64,000 bases of DNA. It comes from Solanum dulcamara (taxonomy: Eukaryota; Streptophyta; Magnoliopsida; Solanales; Solanaceae). The notes beneath the pieces were generated by a model that worked only from the letters and a program-made list of their open reading frames with translations, had not been told where the DNA came from and did not search any database. Both the position numbers and the translations under genes were made by a program. How positions within the stretch are numbered: position 1 is the stretch's first letter; each line of letters opens with the position of its first letter. Location of the stretch: the NCBI RefSeq assembly GCF_947179165.1, contig NC_077242.1, positions 34,903,097-34,967,096 on the forward strand. The letters run 5' to 3'. This document shows, one piece after another, positions 46,696 to 58,374 of the stretch.

Positions 46696-48342
46696 TAAGG
46701 TGCCCAAGATCAACCTAAAGGTGGTCCACGTAAATCTATTTTATGCTCTTCATTCTAAGCAAGGGGTAGAGGAGACTTTTAATGTTGTTACTCGTATATT
46801 ACGGGTCTTTCACTATGATGTTTACACCTTACTTGATATGGGTGATAATTTATCTATTGTTACTCCTTATGTGGCTATGAGATTTGTTGTTAAATCCAAA
46901 ATATTGTTGGAGACTTTTTCTGTTTATACTCTCGTAGTTGAGTCGGTTGTGGATAAAAGAGTGTAATGAAATTTTTCAGTTTTGGTTTTTCATAAAGTTA
47001 CCTTATATGATCTAGTTGAACTTTTTATGACTGATTTTGATGTTATCTTTGGTATGGATTGGCTATATGCATCTTATGATTCTATTTATTGTAGAACTAG
47101 TGTATTTAATTTTCAATTTCCTAATGACCCGACCCTAGAATGGAAGGCTAGTAATTTCGTGTTTAAGGGTAAATTTATCTCGTGCCTTAAATCTTAGAAA
47201 ATGATTTCCAATGGTTGTATCTACCATCTTGTATGGATTAGGAATACAAATTTCAAAGATACTACTCTAGTATCGACTCTATTATTAATGAGTTGCTAGA
47301 TGTGTTTCTCGATGATCTACTCGGCAGTCCTCCCGAAAGAGAAATTGAGTTCGGCATAGAGCTTCTTCCTAAGACCCAAACTACTTCTATTCCTCCTAAC
47401 CATAGAAATACGGTAGAACTAAAAGAGTTAAAGGATAAATTGAAAGATTTGTTGGACAAGGGTTTTATTAGACCAAGTATATCTCCATGCGGTACTTCTA
47501 TTTTTTTGTTAGAAAGAAGAATGGTTCACTTTGTATGTGCATCGACTACCGATAATTGAATAAAGTGACCATAAAGAATAAGTATCCAATTCAAAGGATA
47601 GATGATTTATTTGATCAATTGCAAGGGGAAAACTACTTCTCTAAAACAGATCTGCTTTCCGATTATCACCAATTAAGGGTAAGAGAGTGTGATATTCCCA
47701 ATACAACATTTTGAAAAAAGGTATTGTAATTTTGAATTTATAGTTATGTCTTTTGGACTAATCAATGCCCCCATAGTTTTCATGGACTTGATGATAGGGC
47801 ATTCAAGCAATACTTGGACATATTAGTGATTGTGTTTGTTGATGATATTTTGTCTTACTCTCGGAGTGAGGAGGAGCATGCCGATCACATTAGGATATGT
47901 TGCAAGTACTTAGAGATTGTCAATTGTTTTCCAAGTCTAGCAAGTGCAAACTTTTGTTGAGCTCGGTTGCTTTCCTTTGACACATTGAGTCCATTGAGGG
48001 TATTATGATTGATCCTAAGAAAACCGAGGCAATTAAGAGTTGTCTCCTTCAGATATTAGGACTTTCTTAGGTTTAGTCGATTACTATAGAAGATTCGTGG
48101 AAGGTTTTTCATCAATTTCTTTTCCAGTGACCAAGTTGACCCATACAAAATTGAAATTCTAATAGTCGGAAGCTTGTGAGAAGAGTTTCCATTAATTGTA
48201 AGATCGACTTACTACTGCTCCTATTTTGAGTTTACTAGAAGGGTAAGATGGGTTTTTTATATTTTGTTGCTTCAAGGATTGGACTTGGTTGCTTTTAGAT
48301 GCAAAATGGTAAGGTTATAGACTATTCTTCTTGGAAACAAAA
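46696..48342 (+). pseudogene. pol: gypsy-6 pol, first half (PR-RT-RNase H start)
   Basis: The protease stretch at 46700-47200 has LLDMGDNLSIVTPYVA at the active-site position, with D-M-G for D-S/T-G, and FDVIFGMDWLYASYDS. The RT region starts with [19 protein letters not shown] (47293-47350) and reaches the catalytic motif FVDD (47835-47846). Frameshifts occur at about 47540, 47710 and 47800. RNase H begins near 48140 and is cut by gypsy-7 after DYSSWKQ at 48342. Confidence 0.82.
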
Positions 48343-50606
48343 TGTAAGATCCCATAAGTTGAAGAGTCAAAATAAAGGAAATTATTTTTGAAAATGGGCT
48401 GAATGAGGTTTTACGACCCAATCAATGAGTTGCATAAGCTCCTACGAGTCAAAGGAGTTACTCGTAGGACAGAGGATGAGGCCTAAAATTTTACTAAGTG
48501 AAGAGGGAATTCTACGAGTCCATCTTATAACTCATTCAAGAAATGATGAGTCATAGAAATGACTCATCAAGAAAATTTAGAGACCTGGTCCTACAGGTTT
48601 CTCAAACCCTGTAGAATGACTCAAGTCTGTAACTAGTAGTCAGTTCTATAACTCATAAGAATACGTCGTAGAGGATGTTCAGAGGCTCAGTCCTCAGGGT
48701 TCTTCCAACCCTTCATGACGAGTCACTAAGATGATTCGTAGAAGTGTCTACGACTCATAGAGATGAGTTGTACAGAAACTTCTGATGGACAATCCACATG
48801 GTCTTTCTCAGATGCTGCAGATAGAGTCTTCTCTACTATCGTAGAAAGTCCCACGAGTCGTAAGGACGAGTCGTAGGGTCAGTTTTGGCCAATTTTTAAG
48901 AAGGGTATTTTTGTCTTCCCCTATGCTTTAAAATTTAAGTGAGGTCATTTTGACGATTGGATCGAACCTATTTAAAGAACCTACACTATCCCAAACCCCT
49001 CACCCTCACATGTAGTCCTAAATTCACAAAACCTTTCCTCCTCTCAAAGTCTCCTCCATCTCAGGCAAAGTCTATCGTTCCATATCAAGACCTTCAAATA
49101 TCCACTTTTAAAGCTGCATTAGGTCTTTATTCCCCAAGGTATATGGGTCTCCTTTATGGGTTCTTCCACCCATGAAGCCCAAGTATTTTCCTACTCATAG
49201 TTCAATATCAAATGACAAATGTTATGGGATTACACATTATGATTTCAAATGTATAGATTCTTGAATATTTGAAGTTTATTTATCTATCTTAGTTTATATT
49301 GACCTAAATTCATGAATTGGTTGATGTATCAAAGGTTCTTACATGAAGTCCTAAAAGGAATTTTTTAACGTGTATTGGTGGGTTATTTTGAAGATGTTTT
49401 TAATTGATGCATTCCATTACTCTCATGCATGTTGGTATTGATGTTAATGATTTGAAAGTTGAATTTATTAGAATCCACCTAGTTTTACTATTTTTCAATG
49501 ATGTTTAAATTGAAAGCTTTGACTCCAAAGTGAATGTTTATGAAAGTAAATATATATGATCGAAAGGATCTAATGAAATGAAAGAATGATGAAATGATGT
49601 GTTCTACTTGTGAAAGGCCAATTCTCACTTGTGTGAATCAAAGAAGAGTTTTAATGAGCTATTTTATCGAATGATGTTTTGATGATCTAAAGTTATTTAA
49701 ATGATTATGTCTTTATATTACATTAAACTATTTTGTGGGATTTACTAAGCACCGAATGAGGCATTGAGGCTGAATTCGGTAAGGGAATCCTAGTAGCAAC
49801 TCCTTGTCTTATTAGCTATATGGTAACATTGGAGCGGTTGTAGGCTTTGTCTAGTGGATCCCCAAATAACCCTAAATATTAATGAAATAAATGATGTTTA
49901 TCAAAGCTCTACTCGGCAAGTAGTCTCCTCATGCCAATGTAGGGGGCTATGTTGGATTTAATGTAATAGCTCACATGATCTTAATCGTCCGCTGTAGTCA
50001 TTTTTGTACAAAAATGAACCTTTCAAGTATTATTCATATTGATTGCTTATGCATGCATCTACTTATGTACTTTATCATATGATGCTTTAACGTTCTTATT
50101 GAATTATGTGCCTACATACTTAGTACATTTAAAGTACTAATGCATACTCTTTTGCCTAGATGATAACACCATGTAGGACTGTCATTGCTCTACATTCACC
50201 TCTATGTGGCTAGTTGATCTCATTATAGGCTACCTATTTAGTGAGTTCCCATATTTCAGGAATAATGTCCCTTTCCTTTTTTCCAGATTATGTTGTGTAA
50301 AGACACTTCTATACATTTCATGGTTATTATTCCAATTTCATTGAGGGTAACCTAGGGACATGTCTTATCAACCCACCAAGTCTAAAGATGTAAAGGCATT
50401 GTTGGATAAATGAATGATGATTTGAGGTTCTTATTGACTCCTATTCTATGATGTTTCCCTTAGTCCCTCTACCCTTCTTTATTTTCGCTTGTTGTTGAAG
50501 GTCATTACCTATGAAAACCTAAATGAGTGCAAAGAGGCTTGAGTGAGGTACCTCTGGGTGTCTCATTCATCATGTCACATCTAGGCCCTAGGCTTTGGTC
50601 ATGAAA
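48343..50606 (+). repeat. gypsy-7 5' LTR (2264 bp)
   Basis: It starts TGTAAGATCCC and ends about GGTCATGAAA before the primer site. U3 (48420-48900) is rich in the TACGAGTC / GACTCGTAG motif. The middle part (49150-49700) is close to the gypsy-2 and gypsy-7 3' LTRs. The short open frame at 48957-49175 is within the leader and not a gene. Confidence 0.83.
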
Positions 50607-50610
50607 ATAT

Positions 50611-50622
50611 TCATATCAGAGC
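50611..50622 (+). other. gypsy-7 primer binding site (tRNA-iMet), mutated
   Basis: TCATATCAGAGC matches the initiator tRNA site TGGTATCAGAGC at 10 of 12 positions, with the first two Gs of the GG pair changed. Confidence 0.65.
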
Positions 50623-50823
50623 TTGAGGTTTTGAATGGTACTCGGATTCCAGAATACCATATTGAATAGGGTCTTGTTTCATGGTTGTGAAGTATGCCAT
50701 AAAAATGAACAAGAGACTATGGGACGTGTAGGAATGTTTTCCCTTCTTTCACGATTCATATCATGCCCTAGAGTTGTCCTATGATTTTCTATAACTAACG
50801 AACCATTTTGTTTCTTCTAGATC

Positions 50824-52000
50824 ATGCCTCAAAAGAGGGTACCTCCACCTAGAGAGAGGGTTGAAGATGAGGACCAATCTACTCTGGTTCCTGAAGGTCC
50901 ACATTTTAAGGAAGGAGTGACACATGCGAAATTTTGAAACATCATCCCTTTGGTAGCCCAAGCCACCGCCAACAAAACTAACCAAGGCATTGTTCCTCTT
51001 CCTCTTCCTCAAGTGCCTACTAAGGCTTCTAGGATTTGGGACTTCAAGTGGATGAATCAACCTGAGTTTGGCGGTTCCAAGGTAGATGAGGACACTATGC
51101 AGTTCATTAAAGAAGTTTATCGAATTATGGCTATCATGGGTGTTCCTCCAAATTTAAAAAGCCAAGATAGTGGCCTATTAACTCAAAGGCATTGTAAGGG
51201 TTTTGTATGAACAATAGGTTGTTGAGAGGGATGAATATATGGGACCCATAGAATGGGAAGAGTTCAAGGGTGCCTTCTTAGAATACTTTTATCCTTTGGA
51301 GATAAGGGTGGAAAGAGTCCAAGAGTTCATTAACCTTCTCCAAAGAAGCATGAATGTAAGTAGGTATGGCCTCAGGTTTACCAAATTATCTAATTATGGT
51401 CTTTTCATGGTCCCTAATCAAAGGGCAAGGTGAGCAAGTTCATTTCTGGTGTTTCTAGTTTTGTGTCCAAAGAGTGCAAGATGGCTATATTGGTCAAAGA
51501 AATGGATATATCCCAACTCATGACATATGCAAAGCAAATTAAGGAAAAGAAGTTGAGGAAGAGGTCAGGATTGTTGAAGAAGGCTAGAGTGGATAGAGGA
51601 TTCAATCCTAAAAGGTTCGGTTATGGTGGTAGTGGAAAAGGACAAGGTGGGCAATAATTTATGGGGAAAGGTTCCACCAATTCTCCTCTTCTAAGGTTCA
51701 ATAAGAACAAGGGTGCAAATCTGATGGTTCCAAAGCAGAATATTGGTGCTCAAGCTTTCTCTGCTTGTAAGAACTGTAGAAGGGCTCACAAAGAAGAATT
51801 CTTAGCCGTCTCCAATACATGCTTCAAGTGTGCTACGCTGGGTCACCAAGGCAGAGATTGTTGAGGTTGTGGTGATATGCCTCAAGGTCAAATTGCTCAT
51901 GGTCAACAAGCTCAAGGAAATGGCGAACACACCAACCGCTTTTATGCCTTACATGGGAGACAACAGGTTTAGGAAACACCCAATATTGTTATGGTATGTT
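50824..52000 (+). pseudogene. gag: gypsy-7 gag pseudogene
   Basis: It starts at the ATG at 50824 (MPQKRVPPPRERV), the same context ('tctagatcATGcctc') as gypsy-2. A TGA at 50936-50938 interrupts it, and the next stretch (50950-51210) has SRIWDFKWMNQPEFGGSKVDED. Gag domain pieces are at 51239-51433 and 51430-51657. The knuckle region (51760-51864) reads CKNCRRAHKEEF and CFKCATLGHQGRDC. The second is an intact CX2CX4HX4C knuckle. Three frameshifts and several stops disable it. Confidence 0.82.
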
Positions 52001-55000
52001 AAAGTTCTTTTCTTTTGATATGTATGCCTTACTACACCCGGGTTCCAATATGTCATTTGTTAATCCATTCCTTGCTAATAGGTTTGATGTGGTACTAAAA
52101 TATTAATAGAGCCCTATTTGGTGTCTACCCCCATTTGTGAGTTGATTGTTGCTAGAAAGGTCTATAAGGGTTGTCTAATGTCTATCTTGTATAAAGTTAT
52201 TCCTTTTGATCTCATAGAACTGACATGGTATATTTTGATATTATTCTTGGGATGGATTGGTTGCATGCATCTTTTGCTTCTATAGATTGTAGAACTTGTA
52301 GAGTCTTGTTTCAATTCCCAAATGAGTCTATTGGCCAATGGAAGGGTCATGATTATGTAGTGAAGGGTAAGTTCATTTCTTGTCTTACTACCCAAAAGTT
52401 GATTGCAAAGGGTTGCATCTACCACATTGTAGGGATGTCAACTTCGAAAGTCGTTCTCTTGAGCCAGTCCCTGTGATCAATGAATTTCCCGATGTCTTTC
52501 CCAATGATCTTCTCGGTGTCCCTCCCCGAAAGGAAATTTGATTTTGGTATCGATCTTCTCTGTAATACAAAACCTATCTCTATTCCTACCTATCAAATGG
52601 CCCCTGTTGAATTAAAAGAGTTACAGGAACAACTAAAGGACTTGTTGGAGAAAGGATTTATAAGGCCAAGTGTTTCAGCATGGGGTGCCCCCTTGTTGTT
52701 TGTGATAAAGAAGGATGGGTCATTTTGAATGTGCATAGACTACCATCAATTCAACAAGGTAACCATTAAGAACAAATATTACATTCCTAGGATAGATGAC
52801 TTATTTAAGAAATTACATGGGGAAAGTAATTTCTCAAAGATTGATCTCCGATCTAGCTATCATTAACTAAGGGTAAGGGAGTGTGACATTCCCAAGATGA
52901 AATTTTGAACAAGGTATGGTAACTTTGAATTTTATGTGATGTTATTTGGGTTGACAAATGTACTGGCGGTGTTTATAGATCTAATGAATAGGGTGTTTGA
53001 GCCCTTTCTTGATAAATTCGTGGTGGTGTTCATTGATGACATCTTGATTTACTTTCGAAGTGAGAAAGAATACAAGGGTCACTTGAGAGTTGTGCTTCAA
53101 ACCTTGAGGGAGAGGCAATTTTTTGCCAAATTTAGTAAGTGTGAATTTTTGTTGAAATAGGTAGTGTTTCTTGATCACATAGTTTTCGATGATAGGATCA
53201 AGACCGATCCTAATAAAATGTAGGAGGTGAGAGATTGGACTAGAAAATTATCTCCTTCGGACATTAGGAGCTTTTTGTGTCTAGCTTGATATTATAAAAG
53301 GTTCGTTGAAGGGTTCTCTTCCATCTCATCTTTTATGATGAAATTGACCTAATAGAAGACGAAGTTCCTATGGATGGATAAGTGTGAAAAGAGTTTCCAA
53401 AGTTTAGAAGATCGACTTACATCTGCTCCTATCTTGACTCTACCGAAGGCTTAGAAGGGTTCGTGGTGTATTGTGATACTTCAAGGGTTGGTTTGGGTTG
53501 TGTCTTGACGCAAATTGACAACGTTATAGCCTATTATTCTTGGGCAATTGAAGGTGCATAAACGTAACTATCCTACCTATGATCTTGAGTTTGCGGTCAA
53601 TGTAATTTCTATAAAGATTTGGTTTTATTACCTCTTTGGGGTACATGTGGATATGTTCACCGATCCCAAGATTCTTCAGTATATGTTCACTCAAAATGAC
53701 CTCAATCTAAGGCAAAAGAGGTGGCTCAAACTTCTTAAAGACTATGACATTAGTGTTCATTACCATCCAAGCAAGGCCAATATTGTTATTGATGCACTAA
53801 GTAGAGTATCTATGAGGAGTGTGACTCATATTGATAAAGAGAAGAGGGAATTGTTGAAGGTTGTTCACCGGTAGGAAAGATTAGCGTTGAAGTTGAGTGG
53901 TTCTGATGATGGAGGTATGTTTGTTTATAATGGGTCCGAATCATCTTTGATGGTGTATGTTAAGTCAAAACAAGAGATTGACCCAGCATTTGTGAAGTTA
54001 AAGAAGTTGGTGAAGGAAAACAAAGTAGAGGTCATTTCACAAGGAGAGGATGGGGTACAACACTACCAAGGTCGATTATGTGTTCAATATGTAGATGGCC
54101 TAAATGGTTTGATCTTGAACGAGGCTCATAATTCTTCATATTTTATTCACCCCAGTTCGACTAAAATTTACCGAGACTTAAAAAATCTTTATTGGTGGGG
54201 TGGCATGAAAAAGGAAATAGCGAGGTTTGTGGCCAAAAATCCAAATTTCCAACAAGTTTAGGCTGAATATCAAAGGCCGGGTGGCCTACCACAAGACATT
54301 ATTTGGAAGTGGAAAGATGTAAATATGAATTTTATAGTGGTTTTGCCTCGTACTTGGAAACATCATGACTCAAATTGGGTGATCATTGATAGATTGATGA
54401 AGTCGGCTCGCTTTCTACTAGTTAATACTTCCTATAGTGTCGAAGATAATGCTAAGCTGTATATTAAGAAATCGGTAAGGTTTCATGGTGTTCCATGGTC
54501 GATTATTTCGGATCGTGGTACCCAATTCACTTCTCACTTTTGAAAATCATTTCAAAAGGGTCTTGTTACAAAAGTGTAGCTAAGTACCGCATTCCATCCT
54601 CAAACTGATAGGCAGGACGAATGGACAATTCAAACACTCGAGTGTATGGTAAGGGCTTGTGTGTTAGAGTTCAAAGGGAGTTGGGATGACCATCAATCGC
54701 TTATCGATTTCGCTTACAATAATAACTACAACTCAAGTATTGAGATGGGACCATTTTAGTCCATTTATGAAAGATGATGCAGGTCTCCGGTTGGTTGGTT
54801 TGAAGTGGGTTAGATGACCTGTTGGGTCCTAATTTGGTGCTTGATTCTTTGGAAAATGTTAGTCATTACAGAAAAGTTAAAGATGGCTCAAAGTCGCCAA
54901 AAGTCCTATTCTAATATAAGGAGAAGGGATCTTGAGTTTAATGTGGATGATTGGGTATACTTGAAGGTTTCACCCATGAAGGGTGTAATTTGGTTTTCCA

Positions 55001-55338
55001 AAAAGGGAAAGTTGAGCCCTAGGTATGTGGGGCCTTATAAGATCTTAAGATGGATTGGCAAGGTTGCTTATGAGTTGGAGTTGCCATTGGAAATGGCTAT
55101 GGTTTATCTAGTGTTCCATGTATTTATATTGAGAAAATATATGGGTGATCCAAGTTTCATTGTGCCTTTCGAAGTAGTGATTGTTGAAGAAAACTTTGCC
55201 CATGAAGAGGTCCCAGCTAAATGTTTGGAATGGAAAGTTAAGAGATTGATGAACAAGGAAGTTGCATCCGTCAAAGTCCATTGGAGAAATCAACAAGTTG
55301 AAAGTACTAAATGGGAAGTGGAACTGGATATAATGTAG
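52001..55338 (+). pseudogene. pol: gypsy-7 pol pseudogene (PR-RT-RNase H-IN-chromodomain-like)
   Basis: Protease: [19 protein letters not shown] (52231-52290). RT: 52500-53400, with [15 protein letters not shown] and the intact FIDD (53029-53040). RNase H: 53440-53874, with LRQKRWLKLLKDYDISVHYHP. Integrase: HSSYFIHPSSTKIYRDL (54129-54180), CPNCQQ decayed to NPNFQQ, and a core at 54325-54543 with D22 and D63 of the DDE triad before a stop. The last frame (54814-55338) has LSPRYVGPYKI and a chromodomain-like tail (RLMNKEVASVKVHWRNQQVES). At least eight breaks are present. Confidence 0.85.
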
Positions 55339-55603
55339 AGATACCCTCATCTCTTTCACTCTACTCAAGCCTAAGGTACCAAGTTATTCATGAATCATTT
55401 AAAGCTCCTACGTTTCAGTTTTTCCTAACTCTTAATATGCATGCATGTTAATGAAGTAAATTTTAAAATCATGTTTTATGCCATGTTTAAAAATCTCATG
55501 TTCTATGCATTTCAAAATGTCATTGTATTCATGTTAGGTTGTAGTCCTTATTTTGTGTCCTTTCTATGCTAGTTAAATCTCATTCTAGGATAAATGTTAC
55601 TAC
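55339..55603 (+). other. gypsy-7 3' untranslated region
   Basis: AT-rich spacer between pol and the polypurine tract with no open frame of note. It shares 'atgcatgcatgtt' and 'ttttgtgtcctttctatgctagtt' with the gypsy-2 spacer. Confidence 0.7.
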
Positions 55604-55614
55604 GAGGGAGATAA
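55604..55614 (+). other. gypsy-7 polypurine tract
   Basis: GAGGGAGATAA stands directly before the TGTAAGACCCC start of the 3' LTR. Confidence 0.75.
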
Positions 55615-57900
55615 TGTAAGACCCCATAAGTTGATGAGTCGGAAAAAAGGAACAAATTTTAGAAGATAGATTAAATGATCTCTTATGACTTAGTCTACAA
55701 GTCGTATAACCTCCAATGATACATGGGAGTTACTCATAGGACTAAGGATGAGGCCTGAAATTTGACTAAGTGAAGAGGGAAGTCTAGGAGTCCATATTAT
55801 GACTCCTAGAAGAAACGATGAGTCGTACAAATGACTTGTTAAGGAACATCAAATACATAGTCCTATAGGTTTCTCAAACCTTACAGAATAATTCAAGTCC
55901 ACGACTCATAGTTAGGTCTACGATTCATAATATTGAGTCATAGAGGAAGTTTAGAGGCTAAGACCTTAGGGTTCCTCCAACCCTGCAAGATGAGTCACTT
56001 CGATAATTCGTAGATGTGTCTATGACTCAAAGAGAGGAGTCATAGAAAAACTTCTGAAAGTCAGTCCTCATGGTATTTCTCAAACCCTACAGGAAGAGTC
56101 CTCTCTATGACTCATAGAAACTCCTACGATTCGTAAGGAAGATTTGTAAGGTTAGTTCTGGCCTATTTTAAAGAAGGGTATTTTTGTCTTTCCCTATGTT
56201 TTAGCATTTAAGTGAGGTAATTTTAAGGAATGAATTGAACCTATATAAATACCCCGAGTTATCCCAAACCCTTCTTCCTGACACTTAGCGCCAAATTCAC
56301 AAAACCCTTCCACCTCTCAAGGTCTCCACCATCTCAAGCAAAGTCTAGAGTTTTATTTCAAGTTCTACAACTCTCTACTTTCAAAACTCATTAGGGCTTT
56401 ATTCCCCAAGGTATGTGGGTCTCATTCATGGGTTCTTCCACCCATGGAGCCCAAGTATTTTCAATTTTACTAGTTCAATATCAAATGACAAATGTTATGG
56501 GATTACACATTATGATTTCAAATGTATAGATTTTTGATTATTTGAAGTTTATTTATGTATCTTAGTTTATATTGACTTTAAATTAATGAAGTCGTTGATG
56601 TATCAATGGTCCTTATATGAAGACATAAAAAGGGGGTTTTAAATTATACTTGTGGGTTGTTTTAAAGATGTTTTTAACTGATGCATTCCACTACTCTCAT
56701 ACATGTCGGTGTTAAAGTTAATGATTTGAAAGTTGAATTAAATGGACCCATCTAGTTTCACTATGCTTCAATGAAGTTTGAATTGAAAGATTTGATTCCA
56801 TAATAAGTGTTTATGAAAGCGAATTTCTTTGATAAAATTAGTCTTATGAAATAAAAGAATGATGAAATTATGATGAAATGATGGATTCTACTTGTGATAG
56901 GGCAATTCTCACTTGTGTGAATCGAAGAAGAGTTTTAATAAGCTATTCTATCGAATGATGTTTTGATGATCTAAAATTATGTAAATGATTATTATCTTCT
57001 GTTATATTAAACTATTTTATGGGATTGAGTTAGAATTGAATGGGGCATTGAGGTGAGATTCGATAAAGAATCCTAGTAAAAATCCCTTATTTCATTAACT
57101 ATTGACCAGACCAAGCCATGAGAATAAGAGGGTCCTTTGCCAACATAACATCCCTTGTAGATTTAGGCTAGTGGACCCACAAATAGCCTAAATGTTAAAG
57201 AAATGAATGAAGTTTGATGGAGCTTTACCCGACAAGTAGTCTCCCCATACGAACGTTGGGGGTTATGTTAGATTCTATGTAATAGCTCACATAGTCTTAA
57301 ATAGCTACTATAGTCATTTTCCCACAAAAATGAACGTTTCAAGTATTATTCATATTGATTGCTTATGCATGCATCTACTTATGTACCTTATCATGTGATG
57401 CTTTATCATTCTCCTTGAATTGCATGACTACATACTTAGTACATTCAAAGTACTAACACATACTTTTTTGCCTAATGCTATCTCTATGTAGGGATATGTG
57501 TTGCCTTACATTCACCTCAATGTGGCATGTTGATCTCATTAAAAGCTACCAATTTGGTGAGTTCCTATGTTTCGGGAACAAGATTCCTTTCCTTATCTAG
57601 CTTATATTGTGTAAACACTTTTATATACATTTGAAGCTACATATAACTATTTCGTTGAGGATAAGCTAGGAACATATCTTAGCCCCAGTCAAGTCTAAAG
57701 ATTTAGAGGTAATTTTTGACAAATGGTAGATGATTTGAGGTTGTTATTGACTCATATTATGTGATGTTTCCCTTAGTCCCTCTAACCCTCTTTATTTCTT
57801 CTTGTTGTTGAAAATCATTATCTACAAAAAGCTAAATGAATGTTAAGAGGCTTAGGTGAGGTACCTACAGGTGTCTCATTCACCGTGTCGCTTCTAGTAA
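55615..57900 (+). repeat. gypsy-7 3' LTR
   Basis: It starts with a canonical TGTAAGACCCC and follows the 5' LTR to 'gtgtctcattcaccgtgtcgcttctag' (57870-57897). The 5' LTR then has about 25 more bases (CCCTAGGCTTTGGTCATGA). A similar phrase (CTAGGCTTGGGTCGTGACA) occurs here only at 58356-58374, after the soloLTR-3 unit, so the last bases of this LTR may lie there. Confidence 0.8.
56242..56250 (+). promoter_or_regulatory. TATA box of the gypsy-7 LTR
   Basis: TATATAAAT in the context 'gaacc-TATATAAAT-acccc'. The 5' LTR has the decayed TATTTAAAG at about 48969. Confidence 0.6.
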
Positions 57901-58374
57901 TGTTATGACCCGCCACTTGATCTTGAAGAAGGGGAAGAACCTAGAGTCTTTGAGAGGTTTATAGAAGACTTAAGATTCTTATGAAATATTGTAGAGAAGT
58001 CTTGAAAGACATAGAGTTCTCTAGAATTCTATAAAGTGTGTACAGAATTCTAGAGTAGGGACTTCTTTGGAAATATGAAAGGACTTGTATAGCAATTTTT
58101 ATTTAGACTTAAGCTCCTTAGGAGTAGTGTAAATAGAGGGGGGCATTCATTTGTAACAAACCATCCAGAAATCAAGTATTCTTCCAAATAATACAAAACC
58201 TTCTTCATAATAGCTCTTTTGTCTTTCTTACAATCTAGCATTCCCTTAGTTATCTAGTCTTAAAGACTTACTTGAGCTTGCTAGATCATGAAAGATTTGT
58301 GAGTAAGTTATCAAGTGATGTACGTAGGTCTTAGTTAAAGTCTAAGTCCGTGATGCTAGGCTTGGGTCGTGACA
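57901..58374 (+). repeat. soloLTR-3: 474-bp LTR-like unit at the end of gypsy-7
   Basis: It starts TGTTATGACCC and ends GGGTCGTGACA, TG...CA ends that are near-perfect inverted repeats of each other (9 of 11). A TATA-like GTGTAAATAGAGG lies at 58127-58139, followed by a poly(A)-region-like AATAATACAAAA stretch, as in short LTRs of plant copia elements. No internal region is present. The flanks (AGTAA and CTTAA) do not form a clean duplication. Alternatively the insert ends near 58355 and the last 19 bases are the gypsy-7 LTR end. The antisense frame at 58050-58241 is not a gene. Confidence 0.6.

Larger units (their letters stand above)
48343..58374 (+). mobile_element. gypsy-7: two-LTR Ty3/gypsy retrotransposon nested in gypsy-6
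   Basis: The layout is 5' LTR (48343-50606), primer site, gag (50824), pol to the stop at 55338, polypurine tract, and 3' LTR (55615 to the soloLTR-3 region). It lies inside the RNase H frame of gypsy-6. The flanking five bases are CAAAA (left) and CTTAA (right), not a perfect duplication. The LTRs are clearly diverged at their 5' ends, so it is not recent. The right boundary is blurred by soloLTR-3. Confidence 0.85.

Noticed and set aside
57901..58374. Considered as a MITE because of its inverted ends
   Set aside because: TG...CA ends, an internal TATA-like site and poly(A)-like region fit an LTR better, and no TA or 8-9 bp duplication flanks it. The call stays uncertain.
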